Assembly: GCF_004146235.1 (NCBI RefSeq)
Contig: NZ_SELO01000027.1
Coordinates: 1 to 50,020, forward strand
Direction: 5' to 3'
Length of the DNA: 50,020 nt
DNA from: Tropicimonas sp. IMCC6043
GTDB lineage: Bacteria; Pseudomonadota; Alphaproteobacteria; Rhodobacterales; Rhodobacteraceae
Numbering within the stretch: the stretch's first letter is position 1; every line of letters begins with the position of its first letter. Position numbers and translations under genes: made by a program. The notes beneath the pieces are model-generated. The model made no database searches. It had not been told where the DNA came from and saw nothing but the letters and a program-made list of their open reading frames with translations. Below, one piece after another: positions 16,173 to 24,216 of the stretch.

Positions 16173-16825
16173 CCCTGCACCTCGAATGCGACGGGGGTGA
16201 CGAGCCAGTTCTTCGGGTTGATCAGGTTGAAGACGCCGCTCACCGTCACGGTCTTGCCCGGCAGCGCGTCGCGGTCGAGCCCGTCGAGCACCTCGGCCGC
16301 CATCGCCCGGTTGATGCCGGAGCCGGCGTTCTGGAACTCGATCTGGTTCTTGAACTGACCGAAGGCGATGTCGCCGGGGAAATCGCGCAGGTCGGTTCCG
16401 TTGATCGCGGGGCCGGTTTGCACCCGAACCTTGGAGCCCTCCGGCAGGCCCGCGACGCTGACGTCGAAGATGCCGGACTTGCCCTCACCCACGACGCCGG
16501 TGAAGGTGACGGGCATCACCGCGCCGATGCTCGTCGGCGTGCCGTATTTCGCCATCGTCGCCTTCTTGTCCTCAGCGAGTTCGGTGGCGAGCTGGGCGGC
16601 ATCCGGCGCGCGCTCGACGACGTCGTCGCGGATACGCGGGAATTGCTCGGTGCCATAGCGATCGGGGTTGAACGCCTGCTGGCGCAGATCCTCCTCGCCG
16701 CCGATGGTGACAACCTTGGTATCGAAGGCGATCGCGCCCAGGACGAGGACGATCACGGCCCCGAGGATCCACCTGGTGCGACCGGAACTGGAGGCCCTGC
16801 GCGCGTTGGAATCGGTTGCCGCCAT
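16169..16825 (-). CDS. DUF2291-family membrane-anchored periplasmic protein
   Basis: 218 residues. A single N-terminal membrane segment (TRWILGAVIVLVLGAIAFDTKVV, residues about 18-40) is followed by a soluble domain. That domain contains the family-typical FNPDRYGTEQFPRIRDDVVERA, TPTSIGAVMPVTFTGVV and a late SGVFNLINPKNWLVTPV. DUF2291 genes are typically linked to CUT2 sugar transporters, and this one is first in the operon, overlapping the ATPase start by four bases. Function unknown; an accessory role at the periplasmic face of the transporter is inference. The ATG has AGAGGGGACAG in front. Confidence 0.82.
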   Translation of the reverse strand: MAATDSNARRASSSGRTRWILGAVIVLVLGAIAFDTKVVTIGGEEDLRQQAFNPDRYGTEQFPRIRDDVVERAPDAAQLATELAEDKKATMAKYGTPTSIGAVMPVTFTGVVGEGKSGIFDVSVAGLPEGSKVRVQTGPAINGTDLRDFPGDIAFGQFKNQIEFQNAGSGINRAMAAEVLDGLDRDALPGKTVTVSGVFNLINPKNWLVTPVAFEVQG

Positions 16826-17278
16826 GTCGAACTGTCCCCTCTTGATGCCCCGCGAGTGCCTTACATCGCGGCGCGACGAGCCGCCGGAAACACCGGGCCC
16901 GCCTCCCCAACCGCCTGACATGGCGGCGAAAACCTTTCTCGCAGAGAGGGCCGTCCGCCTCGTTCCCACGGCACGGCCGATCTCCTCCCCGACCCGGTCG
17001 ACGGCCGCCTTACTCCTCCGCACGGCGTCGTGATGGGCCCCGGTTCGCAGCCATGGGCCGCCTCCGGTTGATCGAACCATAAATGAAAAATTTTGCTCTG
17101 TCTGCAAAAAAAATCACCCAAGGCGAGAAAACGTGCTATGACTTCGTCAGGAGAAGACAGCCGTTCCCGGCCAGGTCCGGCGCGAACCGGGCCTTGCGGA
17201 CTGAGGCGATACGGGGCCTCCGGACACGGCGAATCACCGGCCGCGATGCGGGCGGCGGTCGGGGAGGAATCAGGGGCG
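16826..17278. promoter_or_regulatory. Divergent control region of the erythritol locus
   Basis: 453 bases without a convincing gene, between the transporter operon and eryA. Most is GC-rich, but 17078-17145 is markedly AT-rich and is the likely core of the divergent promoters. It contains a 6+6 inverted repeat (listed separately) and an extended TG..TATGA element near 17133 that could be a -10 for eryA. An open frame continues upstream of eryA through this region, but its codons look like promoter DNA. Confidence 0.6.
17091..17109. promoter_or_regulatory. Candidate EryD operator (TTTTGC-N7-GCAAAA)
   Basis: TTTTGC at 17091-17096 and GCAAAA at 17104-17109 form a perfect inverted repeat with a 7-base spacer in the AT-rich core of the divergent ery region. 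SorC-family regulators bind inverted repeats near divergent promoters, so this is the best operator candidate for EryD. Binding is inference. Confidence 0.45.
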
Positions 17279-18841
17279 ATGGCGAAGAGCGACATCATCA
17301 TCGGAATCGACGCTGGCACCTCGGTGCTGAAGGCGGTGGCCTTTGATCTGGCGGGCCGGCAGATCGGCATTTCCGCGGTGCGCAACGCCTACGACTCGAC
17401 CGGCGACGGCGCCGTCACCCAGTCGATGCCGCGCACCTGGAACGATTGCGTCACGGCGCTGAGGGGCCTCGCGGAAACCGTCGAGGACCTCGCCGCCCGC
17501 ACAGCCGCCATCGCCGTCACCGCGCAAGGCGACGGCACCTGGCTCGCGGATCGCGACAACGCGGCAGTGGCCGACGCCTGGATCTGGCTCGACGCCCGCG
17601 CCGCGCCGACCGTCGCCGAACTGGCGGCGAAACCGACCGACCGGGCGCGGTTCGAAGCCACCGGCACCGGCCTCAACACCTGCCAGCAGGGCGCACAGAT
17701 CGCCCATATGGACCGGCATTTCCCGGACCTGCTCGATGCCGCGGACGTCGCGCTCCATTGCAAGGACTGGCTCTTCCTGAACCTTACCGGCGTTCGGGCC
17801 ACCGACCCGTCCGAGATGAGCTTCACCTTCGGTGATTTCCGCACCCGGACCTATTCCGACACCGCGATCGACTCGCTCGGCCTCGCGCATCGCCGCCACC
17901 TGCTGCCGGAGGTGCTCGACGGCAGCGAGGTAACCTGCCCGCTCAGCCCGGAGGCGGCCGCCGCGACCGGGCTGCGCGCCGGCACGCCGGTCTCGCTCGG
18001 CTATGTCGACATGGTGATGACCGCGCTTGGCGCCGGCGTCCATACCGGCACGCCGGGCGCGGCCTGTTCCACGATCGGCTCGACCGGTGTCCACATGCGC
18101 GCGGTGACCCCGGCGGAAGTGACCCTCAACGCCAAGGGCACGGGCTACGTGATCTGCCTGCCGGTGCCGGACCTCGTGACTCAGGTGCAGACCAACATGG
18201 CCGCGACGCTCAATCTAGACTGGGCGCTGGCGCTCGCCGCGGACCTTGTCGGCGAGTTCGGCGAGACCCCAAGCCATGCCGACCTGGTCGCCCGGATCGA
18301 CGAGTGGATGGCGCGGTCGCGGCCCGGCCGTGTGGTCTATCACCCCTATATCTCCGAGGCCGGCGAACGCGGCCCCTTCGTCAACGCCAACGCGCGGGCC
18401 GGCTTTACCGGCTTCAACGCCAACCACCGTTTCCCGGTGCTCCTGCGCGCCGTGATCGAGGGGCTCGGGATGGCGGCGCGGGACTGCTACGCGGCGATGA
18501 GCGACATGCCGCGCGAGCTGCGAATCACCGGCGGCGCGGCGCGGTCGGCCGCGCTGCGCCGGGTGCTCGCCGCCGCGCTCGACACGCCGGTCCGCGTCTC
18601 CGCGCGCGAGGAGGCCGGCGCGGCCGGCTGCGCGATGATGGCCGCCGTGGCGATCGGCGCATACCCGTCGATGGATGCCTGTATCGCCGACTGGACGACG
18701 CCGCTGCTCGGTGCGCCCGAGCCCCCCGACCCCGAACTGGTCGGTACCTATGACACCCTCTTTGCCGCCTATCGCGCGGCGCGGATCGGCCTCGAACCCG
18801 TCTGGGACGAGCTCGCCGCCAGCCGTGCGCCGGGCCGCTGA
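17279..18841 (+). CDS. eryA: Erythritol kinase (FGGY family)
   Basis: 520 residues from the ATG that gives MAKSDIIIGIDAGTSVLKAV; it has a GGGGAGGAATC ribosome binding site, whereas an upstream frame extension lacks one. FGGY features: N-terminal DAGTSVLKA phosphate-binding loop, AVTAQGDGTWL near residue 80, WIWLDARA, and the C-terminal ATPase motif ITGGAARSAALRRVLA near 415. Erythritol kinase makes L-erythritol 4-phosphate. The assignment rests on the gene order eryA-eryB-eryC-eryD, which is that of Brucella and Rhizobium. A related tetritol or pentitol cannot be excluded. It is first in the plus-strand operon. Confidence 0.88.
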   Translation: MAKSDIIIGIDAGTSVLKAVAFDLAGRQIGISAVRNAYDSTGDGAVTQSMPRTWNDCVTALRGLAETVEDLAARTAAIAVTAQGDGTWLADRDNAAVADAWIWLDARAAPTVAELAAKPTDRARFEATGTGLNTCQQGAQIAHMDRHFPDLLDAADVALHCKDWLFLNLTGVRATDPSEMSFTFGDFRTRTYSDTAIDSLGLAHRRHLLPEVLDGSEVTCPLSPEAAAATGLRAGTPVSLGYVDMVMTALGAGVHTGTPGAACSTIGSTGVHMRAVTPAEVTLNAKGTGYVICLPVPDLVTQVQTNMAATLNLDWALALAADLVGEFGETPSHADLVARIDEWMARSRPGRVVYHPYISEAGERGPFVNANARAGFTGFNANHRFPVLLRAVIEGLGMAARDCYAAMSDMPRELRITGGAARSAALRRVLAAALDTPVRVSAREEAGAAGCAMMAAVAIGAYPSMDACIADWTTPLLGAPEPPDPELVGTYDTLFAAYRAARIGLEPVWDELAASRAPGR

Positions 18842-18894
18842 GGTCACGGACGAACAGACAGGCCGCGGTCACGCGCGGCGACGGGAGAAAGCAG

Positions 18895-20406
18895 ATGACG
18901 GACATTCCTAAGGTCGACCTATTCGTGATCGGCGGTGGCATCAACGGCGCCGGGATCGCGCGCGATGCCGCCGGACGGGGCCTGAGCGTGGTGCTCTGCG
19001 AAAAGGACGACCTCGGCCAGGGAACCTCCTCCCGCTCGGGCAAGCTGGTGCATGGCGGGTTGCGCTACCTCGAATATTACGAGTTCCGACTGGTGCGCGA
19101 GGCGTTGATCGAGCGCGAAGTTCTGATGAACGCCGCGCCGCATATCATCTGGCCACTGCGCTTCGCGCTGCCGCATTCGCCCGAGGACCGGCCATTCTGG
19201 TTTATCCGCCTCGGCCTCTTCCTCTACGACCACCTCGGCGGGCGCAAGCGGCTCCCGGGCACGCGGCGGCTCAACATGCGGCGCGACCCCGAAGGCGCGG
19301 CGATCGTCGACAAATACCGCCGCGGGCTGGAATACTCCGACTGCTGGGTGGACGATGCGCGGCTCGTGCTGATCAACGCCGTGGACGCCGCCGAGCGCGG
19401 CGCGACGGTGCTGACCCGCTCTCCCTGCATCTCGGCGCGGCGCGAGGGCGGCGTGTGGCGGCTGAAGACCCGGGACAGCATGACCGGCGAGGAACGGGAA
19501 TTCGAGGCCAGGATGGTCGTCAACGCCGCCGGCCCCTGGGTGATGGACGTCATCAACCGCGTGGCCGGCTCGAACTCGCGACGCAATATCAAGCTGGTCA
19601 AGGGCTCGCATATCATCGTCCCGAAATTCTGGGACACCCATAACGCCTACCTCGTGCAGAACACCGACAAGCGGGTGATCTTCATCAACCCCTACGAGGG
19701 CGATAAGGCTCTGATCGGCACGACAGACATCAACTACGAAGGCGATGCCGACGATGTCGTTTGCGAGGAGAGCGAGATCGAATACCTGATCAACGCCTGC
19801 AACCGTTACTTCAAGGAAAAGCTCCGCCGCGAGGATGTGCTGGTCTCCTTCTCCGGCGTCCGCCCGCTCTTCGACGACGGCAAAGGCAACCCCTCGGCGG
19901 TGACCCGCGACTACGTCTTCGATATCGACGAGACCGGCGGCGCGCCGCTCCTCAACATCTTCGGCGGCAAGATCACGACCTATCGCGAGCTCGCCGAGCG
20001 CGGGCTGAAGCGGATCGAGAAGTTCTTTCCGAAGATGGGCGGCGACTGGACACTGGGCGTTCCGATGCCGGGCGGCGACATGGAGAACGCCGATTTCGAG
20101 AGCTTCCGCAACAAGCTGAAATACGACTACCCTTGGATGCCGATGTCGCTCCGGCGCCACTACGCGCGGGTCTACGGCACGCGGATCACCCGGATCGTCG
20201 GTGAGGCGACGTCGGTCGAGGGGTTGGGGCGGCATTTTGGCGGTGATTTCTACGAGGCCGAGGCGCGCTACCTGATCCGAGAGGAATGGGCGAAGACGGT
20301 CGAAGACATCCTGTGGCGTCGAACCAAGCATATCCTGCACCTGACCAAGGACGAGCAGGCACGATTCGCCGAATGGTTCGACGGACACGTGGCCGAGGCG
20401 GCCTGA
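18895..20406 (+). CDS. eryB: Erythritol-4-phosphate dehydrogenase (GlpD-like FAD enzyme)
   Basis: 503 residues, GlpD-like. The FAD-binding GGGINGAGIARDAAGRG lies near residue 13, then CEKDDLGQGTSSRSGKLVHGGLRYLE, a GlpD signature. VVNAAGPWVMDVIN is near 203, GTTDINYEGD near 275, and the C-terminal GGKITTYRELAERGLK near 360. In Brucella, EryB oxidises L-erythritol 4-phosphate to L-3-tetrulose 4-phosphate. It lies 53 bases after eryA and 1 base before eryC, so it belongs to the operon. A second GlpD-like protein at 22555-24216 is clearly a different paralogue. Confidence 0.9.
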   Translation: MTDIPKVDLFVIGGGINGAGIARDAAGRGLSVVLCEKDDLGQGTSSRSGKLVHGGLRYLEYYEFRLVREALIEREVLMNAAPHIIWPLRFALPHSPEDRPFWFIRLGLFLYDHLGGRKRLPGTRRLNMRRDPEGAAIVDKYRRGLEYSDCWVDDARLVLINAVDAAERGATVLTRSPCISARREGGVWRLKTRDSMTGEEREFEARMVVNAAGPWVMDVINRVAGSNSRRNIKLVKGSHIIVPKFWDTHNAYLVQNTDKRVIFINPYEGDKALIGTTDINYEGDADDVVCEESEIEYLINACNRYFKEKLRREDVLVSFSGVRPLFDDGKGNPSAVTRDYVFDIDETGGAPLLNIFGGKITTYRELAERGLKRIEKFFPKMGGDWTLGVPMPGGDMENADFESFRNKLKYDYPWMPMSLRRHYARVYGTRITRIVGEATSVEGLGRHFGGDFYEAEARYLIREEWAKTVEDILWRRTKHILHLTKDEQARFAEWFDGHVAEAA

Positions 20407-20407
20407 C

Positions 20408-21340
20408 ATGGGACTGACGCTTTCGCTCAACACCAACCCGCTGGTGAACCGCTTCGCCGAACCGGCAGACCTGATCGACACGATCGCGCGCGACATCCGC
20501 CTGCGCGACATCCAGCTCACGCATGAGTTCATCAACCCCTCCTGGCCTGCGCCGGTGATCCGCCGGCTCACGCGCGACATGCAGGCGGCGCTGGCTCGCA
20601 CGGGCGCGCGCGTGACTTCGGGCATGACTGGCCCCTATGGCCGGCTCAACCATTTCGGCCACCCCGATCCGGACGTTCGCCGCTACTACATCGACTGGTT
20701 CAAGACCTTCGCCGATATCACCGGCGATCTCGGCGGCCACTCGGTCGGCACGCAGTTCGCCATCTTCACCTTCAAGGATTTCGACGATTCGAAGCGCCGC
20801 GAGGAGCTGATCGAGATCGCCATCGACTCCTGGGCCGAGGTCGCCGAACACGCAAAGGCCGCCGGGCTCGATTTCGTCTTCTGGGAGCCGATGAGCGTCG
20901 GCCGCGAGTTCGGCGACACGATCGAGAGCTGCATGGCGTTGCAGGACCGTCTGACAGCGGCGGATATGGCGATCCCGATGTGGATGATGGCCGATATCGA
21001 CCATGGCGACGTGACCTCCGCGAACCCCGACGATTACGACCCCTATGCCTGGGCGCGCGCCGTGCCCAAGGTCTCGCCGATCATCCACATCAAGCAGAGC
21101 CTGATGGACAAGGGCGGCCACCGCCCCTTCACCGCCGCGTTCAACGCCAAGGGGCGGATCCAGCCGGAACCACTCCTGGCCGCCTTCGCCGAGGGAGGCG
21201 CGGTGGACAACGAGATCTGCCTCGAGCTGAGCTTCAAGGAGCGCGAACCGAACGACCGCGAGGTCGTGCCGCAGATCGCTGAAAGCGTTGCCTTCTGGGC
21301 ACCGCATATCGATACCGGGGTGGCAGATCTCAAGGTCTGA
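20408..21340 (+). CDS. eryC: Tetrulose-4-phosphate racemase EryC (TIM-barrel)
   Basis: 310 residues starting MGLTLSLNTNPLVNRFAEP. Characteristic positions include the metal-site VFWEPMSVGREF around residue 158 (Glu), WMMADIDHGDV around 195 (Asp, His), SPIIHIKQS around 220 and LELSFKERE around 275 (Glu). This is the arrangement of a xylose-isomerase-like barrel. In Brucella EryC racemises L- to D-3-tetrulose 4-phosphate, which EryH and EryI then convert to D-erythrose 4-phosphate. EryH (TpiA2) and EryI (RpiB) are not in this window. The start follows the eryB stop by a single base. Confidence 0.88.
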   Translation: MGLTLSLNTNPLVNRFAEPADLIDTIARDIRLRDIQLTHEFINPSWPAPVIRRLTRDMQAALARTGARVTSGMTGPYGRLNHFGHPDPDVRRYYIDWFKTFADITGDLGGHSVGTQFAIFTFKDFDDSKRREELIEIAIDSWAEVAEHAKAAGLDFVFWEPMSVGREFGDTIESCMALQDRLTAADMAIPMWMMADIDHGDVTSANPDDYDPYAWARAVPKVSPIIHIKQSLMDKGGHRPFTAAFNAKGRIQPEPLLAAFAEGGAVDNEICLELSFKEREPNDREVVPQIAESVAFWAPHIDTGVADLKV

Positions 21341-21372
21341 GGGGTAGCCACAGATCCCGGAAAGGGGGAGCC

Positions 21373-22329
21373 ATGGCGCGCGAGAGAGAGATACAGCCCG
21401 GAGAGGCCAGCCTCGCGATCCGCGCGGCCTGGCTGCATTACGTGGGCGGGCTGACCCAGTCGGCGGTCGCCAAGAAGCTCGGCCTGCCCTCTGTCAAGGC
21501 GCACCGCCTGATCGCGCGGGCCGTGGCCGAGGGGGCCGTCAAGGTCACGATCGACGGCGATATCATCGAATGCATCGAACTCGAGGCGCGCTTGTCGGAG
21601 CGCTACGGCCTCGATATCTGCCGCGTCGCGCCGGATCTCGGCGAGGAGGGGCTGCCGCTGCGCACGCTCGGCATGTCGGGCGCAGCCTTCATCCGCCGCC
21701 GGCTCGATTCCTGCGAAAACACGGTGATCGGCATCGGTCACGGCCGAACGCTCGCCGCCGTCGTGCGCACCCTGCCGCGCTTCGCGGCGAAGGGGTGCAG
21801 CTTCGTCTCGCTGCTCGGCGGGCTGACCCGGAATTTCGCGGCCAACCCGCATGACGTGATGCACCTTCTGGCGGAGAAGACCGGCGCGCATGCTTATGTG
21901 ATGCCGGTTCCGTTCTTTGCCAACACCACCGAGGACCGCGAGGTGCTGCTGGCGCAACGCGGCGTCAGCGAGGTGTTCGACATGGCGCAGGCCGCGCCTT
22001 TGAAATTCGTCGGGATCGGAACGGTGGACAGCGAGACCCAGCTCGTCGCCTCCGGCATGATCGAACAGAGCGAGATCGAGGAGGTCGCCGAGGCCGGCGG
22101 CGTCGGCGAGCTGCTCGGTCATTTCTTCGACGCGGAGGGCAATCGGATCGACACGACGCTCTCGGCCCGCACCCTCTCCGTGGCGTTCCGAGCCGACAGC
22201 GACGACCAGATCGTCGCGCTTGCCGGCGGGCCGGACAAGGTCGGGGCGATCCGCGCCGTGCTCAGGGGCGGCTGGCTCTCGGGCCTGATCACGGACGAAC
22301 GCACCGCACGGGCGCTGGCGGAGGATTAG
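21373..22329 (+). CDS. eryD: SorC/DeoR-type transcriptional regulator EryD
   Basis: 318 residues. An HTH lies at about 14-55 (AWLHYVGGLTQSAVAKKLGLPSVKAHRLIARAV). The SorC sugar-binding effector domain occupies 77-318, with GHGRTL, VSLLGGLTR, ANPHDVMHL, MPVPFFANT, GIGT and the AGGVGELLGHFFDAEG block. The fold resembles a phosphosugar isomerase, and the effector is normally a phosphorylated intermediate. In Brucella EryD represses the ery operon and is relieved by erythritol. The ribosome binding site is AAAGGGGGAGCC. The same effector domain, without the HTH, is fused to the ABC ATPase of this locus. Confidence 0.92.
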   Translation: MAREREIQPGEASLAIRAAWLHYVGGLTQSAVAKKLGLPSVKAHRLIARAVAEGAVKVTIDGDIIECIELEARLSERYGLDICRVAPDLGEEGLPLRTLGMSGAAFIRRRLDSCENTVIGIGHGRTLAAVVRTLPRFAAKGCSFVSLLGGLTRNFAANPHDVMHLLAEKTGAHAYVMPVPFFANTTEDREVLLAQRGVSEVFDMAQAAPLKFVGIGTVDSETQLVASGMIEQSEIEEVAEAGGVGELLGHFFDAEGNRIDTTLSARTLSVAFRADSDDQIVALAGGPDKVGAIRAVLRGGWLSGLITDERTARALAED

Positions 22330-22554
22330 GGGCGGGAGTTGCGATCCGCCGCTAAACCTGGCGCGGAGCCGTGCCATCGCAGGGCCGCGGCGCGGCGATC
22401 CGACAGTGTTTCAGGTCGCTTTGTCACGAGGTTTCCGAAAAGCATCGGAGCGATGCGTCGAGGCCTGCGGCCGCTGCTCCGCGCCTCGGGTCCGGCTCGA
22501 CCCCCTCTTCCGGAGTGATGCAAATCGGCGGAAGATGGAACCTCCGCCCCTTCC
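22330..22554. other. Convergent intergenic region after eryD
   Basis: 225 bases between two convergent genes, with no gene seen. A short inverted repeat GGCGGA (22527-22532) / TCCGCC (22543-22548), followed on the minus strand by GATTTGC, might be a weak terminator for the glpD-like gene. No strong terminator for eryD is visible. Confidence 0.4.
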
Positions 22555-24216
22555 TCACCCCAGCCGCACCCGGTGCCGCGTCTCGAGCAGCGCCCGCGTC
22601 TCCGCCATCTCCCGCGCGCCCCGCTCTTCGTCCCAGCCGAGCGCGGCGGCGGCCACCGCCGCGATCCGATCGAGCCCCTCCGCCGTCAGCCGCCCCGACA
22701 CCGCGAGCTGAGTCCGCCGCAGCACGATATCCTGCAACCTGCAGACCATTTCGCCGCGTGCGATCCAGTCGATCTCGGCCTCGGTCACATCCGCCTCCGG
22801 CGCGATCGGCCGGTTTCCGTCCCAAGCCGCTTCATGCGCGGCCACCTCCCGCGCCACCGTGCCATATCGGTCGAGCAACAGCCCGACCCGCTCCGGCGCG
22901 GCCCCGGTCTCCCGTGCCGCCGCCGCGACCCAGGAAGCGCGCGCCTCCGGCGTTGCGGGAAAGTCGCGCCCGCCGCCGATACCCAGCGCGCGAGTCGAGA
23001 CCGCATGTTCCGTGCCGAGCAGGTCCGCGGCCTGCTCCGCGATCTCCTCGGAGAATGCCCGGAACGTGGTCCACTTGCCGCCGACCAGCGAGATCACCGG
23101 CCAGGGCCGGCCCGGCTCCGGTTCAAGCCGCGGTGCGGAATGGTCGCGGCTGATAAGGCCGGGCGCGGTGCCCTCGGAGTTCGGCAGCGGGCGGATGCCC
23201 GAATAGGCATAGACGATCTGCTCCTCCGAAAACGTCTGTCCCGGCAGCAGGCTGCGCAGCGCCTGGAGGAAATAGGCGATCTCGGTGTCGTCGCAGGCGA
23301 CCTTATCTGGATCGTCGTCGGGAATGTCCGTCGAGCCAACCAGCGCGCGGCCGTGATAGGGGAAGACGAGGCAGATCCGCCCGTCGTCGCTTTCGAAATA
23401 GATCATCCGCCCGTCGAGCTCGGCCAGCAGCGCGTCGTGATCGAGCAGGATATGCGACCCCCTTGTGCCGCCGATCAGCTGCGTTTCATGGCCAAGCGCC
23501 GCGTTGACGTGGTCGATCCAGGGGCCGGCGGCGTTGACGACGAGCCTCGGACAGGTCTCGAGCGTCTCGCCATCCGGGCCTGCGAATACAAGCGTTCCGT
23601 CCGCCTCCTTCGACAGCGTGGTCCAGTTCATCGCGCGCGACCCGGGGCAGGCGCGCAGCCCGTCCTTCACGAGTTCCAGCACGAGCCGCTCGGGCGCGGT
23701 CACCGTCGCGTCGTAATAGGTTCCGGCGGCGACGATGGCTGGCGTCAGCGACGGCAGCGTTTCGAGCGCCGCGGCCTTCCCCATCATCCCGTGGCGCGGC
23801 ATGACCTTCTCGCGCGAGCCGTAGAAATCGTAGAGCCATAGCCCCGTCTTGATCAGCAGCCGCCCGCGGCTGCGCGGCGCCGTCGTCGCGCCGAAGAAGG
23901 TCCGGATGGCCGCGCCGATCCCCTTGGTCCAGGAATAGATCGGCATGACGCATTGCAGCGGCTTCACCAGATGGGGGGCGTTGCGCAGCAGCAGGTTGCG
24001 CTCCAGCGTCGATTCCGCGACGAGGCGGAACTCGCCTGTCTCGAGATATTTCAGCCCGCCATGGATCAACCGCGATGGTGCCGCGGATGTCCCCGAGCCA
24101 AAATCGCCCTTGTCGACGAGGAGGCAGCGCACGCCCTGTTCGCAAAGGTCGCGGAACAAGCCCGCACCGTTGACCCCCGCGCCGAGGATCACCACGTCGA
24201 AATCCGTCCGTGTCAT
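22555..24216 (-). CDS. glpD: Glycerol-3-phosphate dehydrogenase-family FAD enzyme (second GlpD paralogue)
   Basis: 553 residues, nearer to classic GlpD length than EryB. FAD-binding GAGVNGAGLFRDLCEQG is at residue 12. LVDKGDFGSGTSAAPSRLIHGGLKYLETGEF is the GlpD signature. Also seen are RLVVNAAGPWIDHVNAALG near 230, VGSTDIPDDDPD near 295, YAYSGIRPLPNS and SLVGGKWTTFRAFSEEIAE. A typical GlpD C-terminal helical domain follows (MVCRLQDIVLRRTQLA). It oxidises a polyol phosphate and passes electrons to ubiquinone. The start overlaps the stop of the FGGY kinase by ATGA, so kinase and dehydrogenase act as a pair. Glycerol 3-phosphate is possible, but no GlpK or GlpF is seen; another polyol phosphate is equally likely. 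Confidence 0.87.
   Translation of the reverse strand: MTRTDFDVVILGAGVNGAGLFRDLCEQGVRCLLVDKGDFGSGTSAAPSRLIHGGLKYLETGEFRLVAESTLERNLLLRNAPHLVKPLQCVMPIYSWTKGIGAAIRTFFGATTAPRSRGRLLIKTGLWLYDFYGSREKVMPRHGMMGKAAALETLPSLTPAIVAAGTYYDATVTAPERLVLELVKDGLRACPGSRAMNWTTLSKEADGTLVFAGPDGETLETCPRLVVNAAGPWIDHVNAALGHETQLIGGTRGSHILLDHDALLAELDGRMIYFESDDGRICLVFPYHGRALVGSTDIPDDDPDKVACDDTEIAYFLQALRSLLPGQTFSEEQIVYAYSGIRPLPNSEGTAPGLISRDHSAPRLEPEPGRPWPVISLVGGKWTTFRAFSEEIAEQAADLLGTEHAVSTRALGIGGGRDFPATPEARASWVAAAARETGAAPERVGLLLDRYGTVAREVAAHEAAWDGNRPIAPEADVTEAEIDWIARGEMVCRLQDIVLRRTQLAVSGRLTAEGLDRIAAVAAAALGWDEERGAREMAETRALLETRHRVRLG

Noticed and set aside
16826-17278. Upstream extension of the eryA frame to 17093
   Set aside because: The added 62 residues precede the conserved FGGY N-terminus and cover AT-rich promoter-like DNA; the ATG at 17279 has a strong ribosome binding site.
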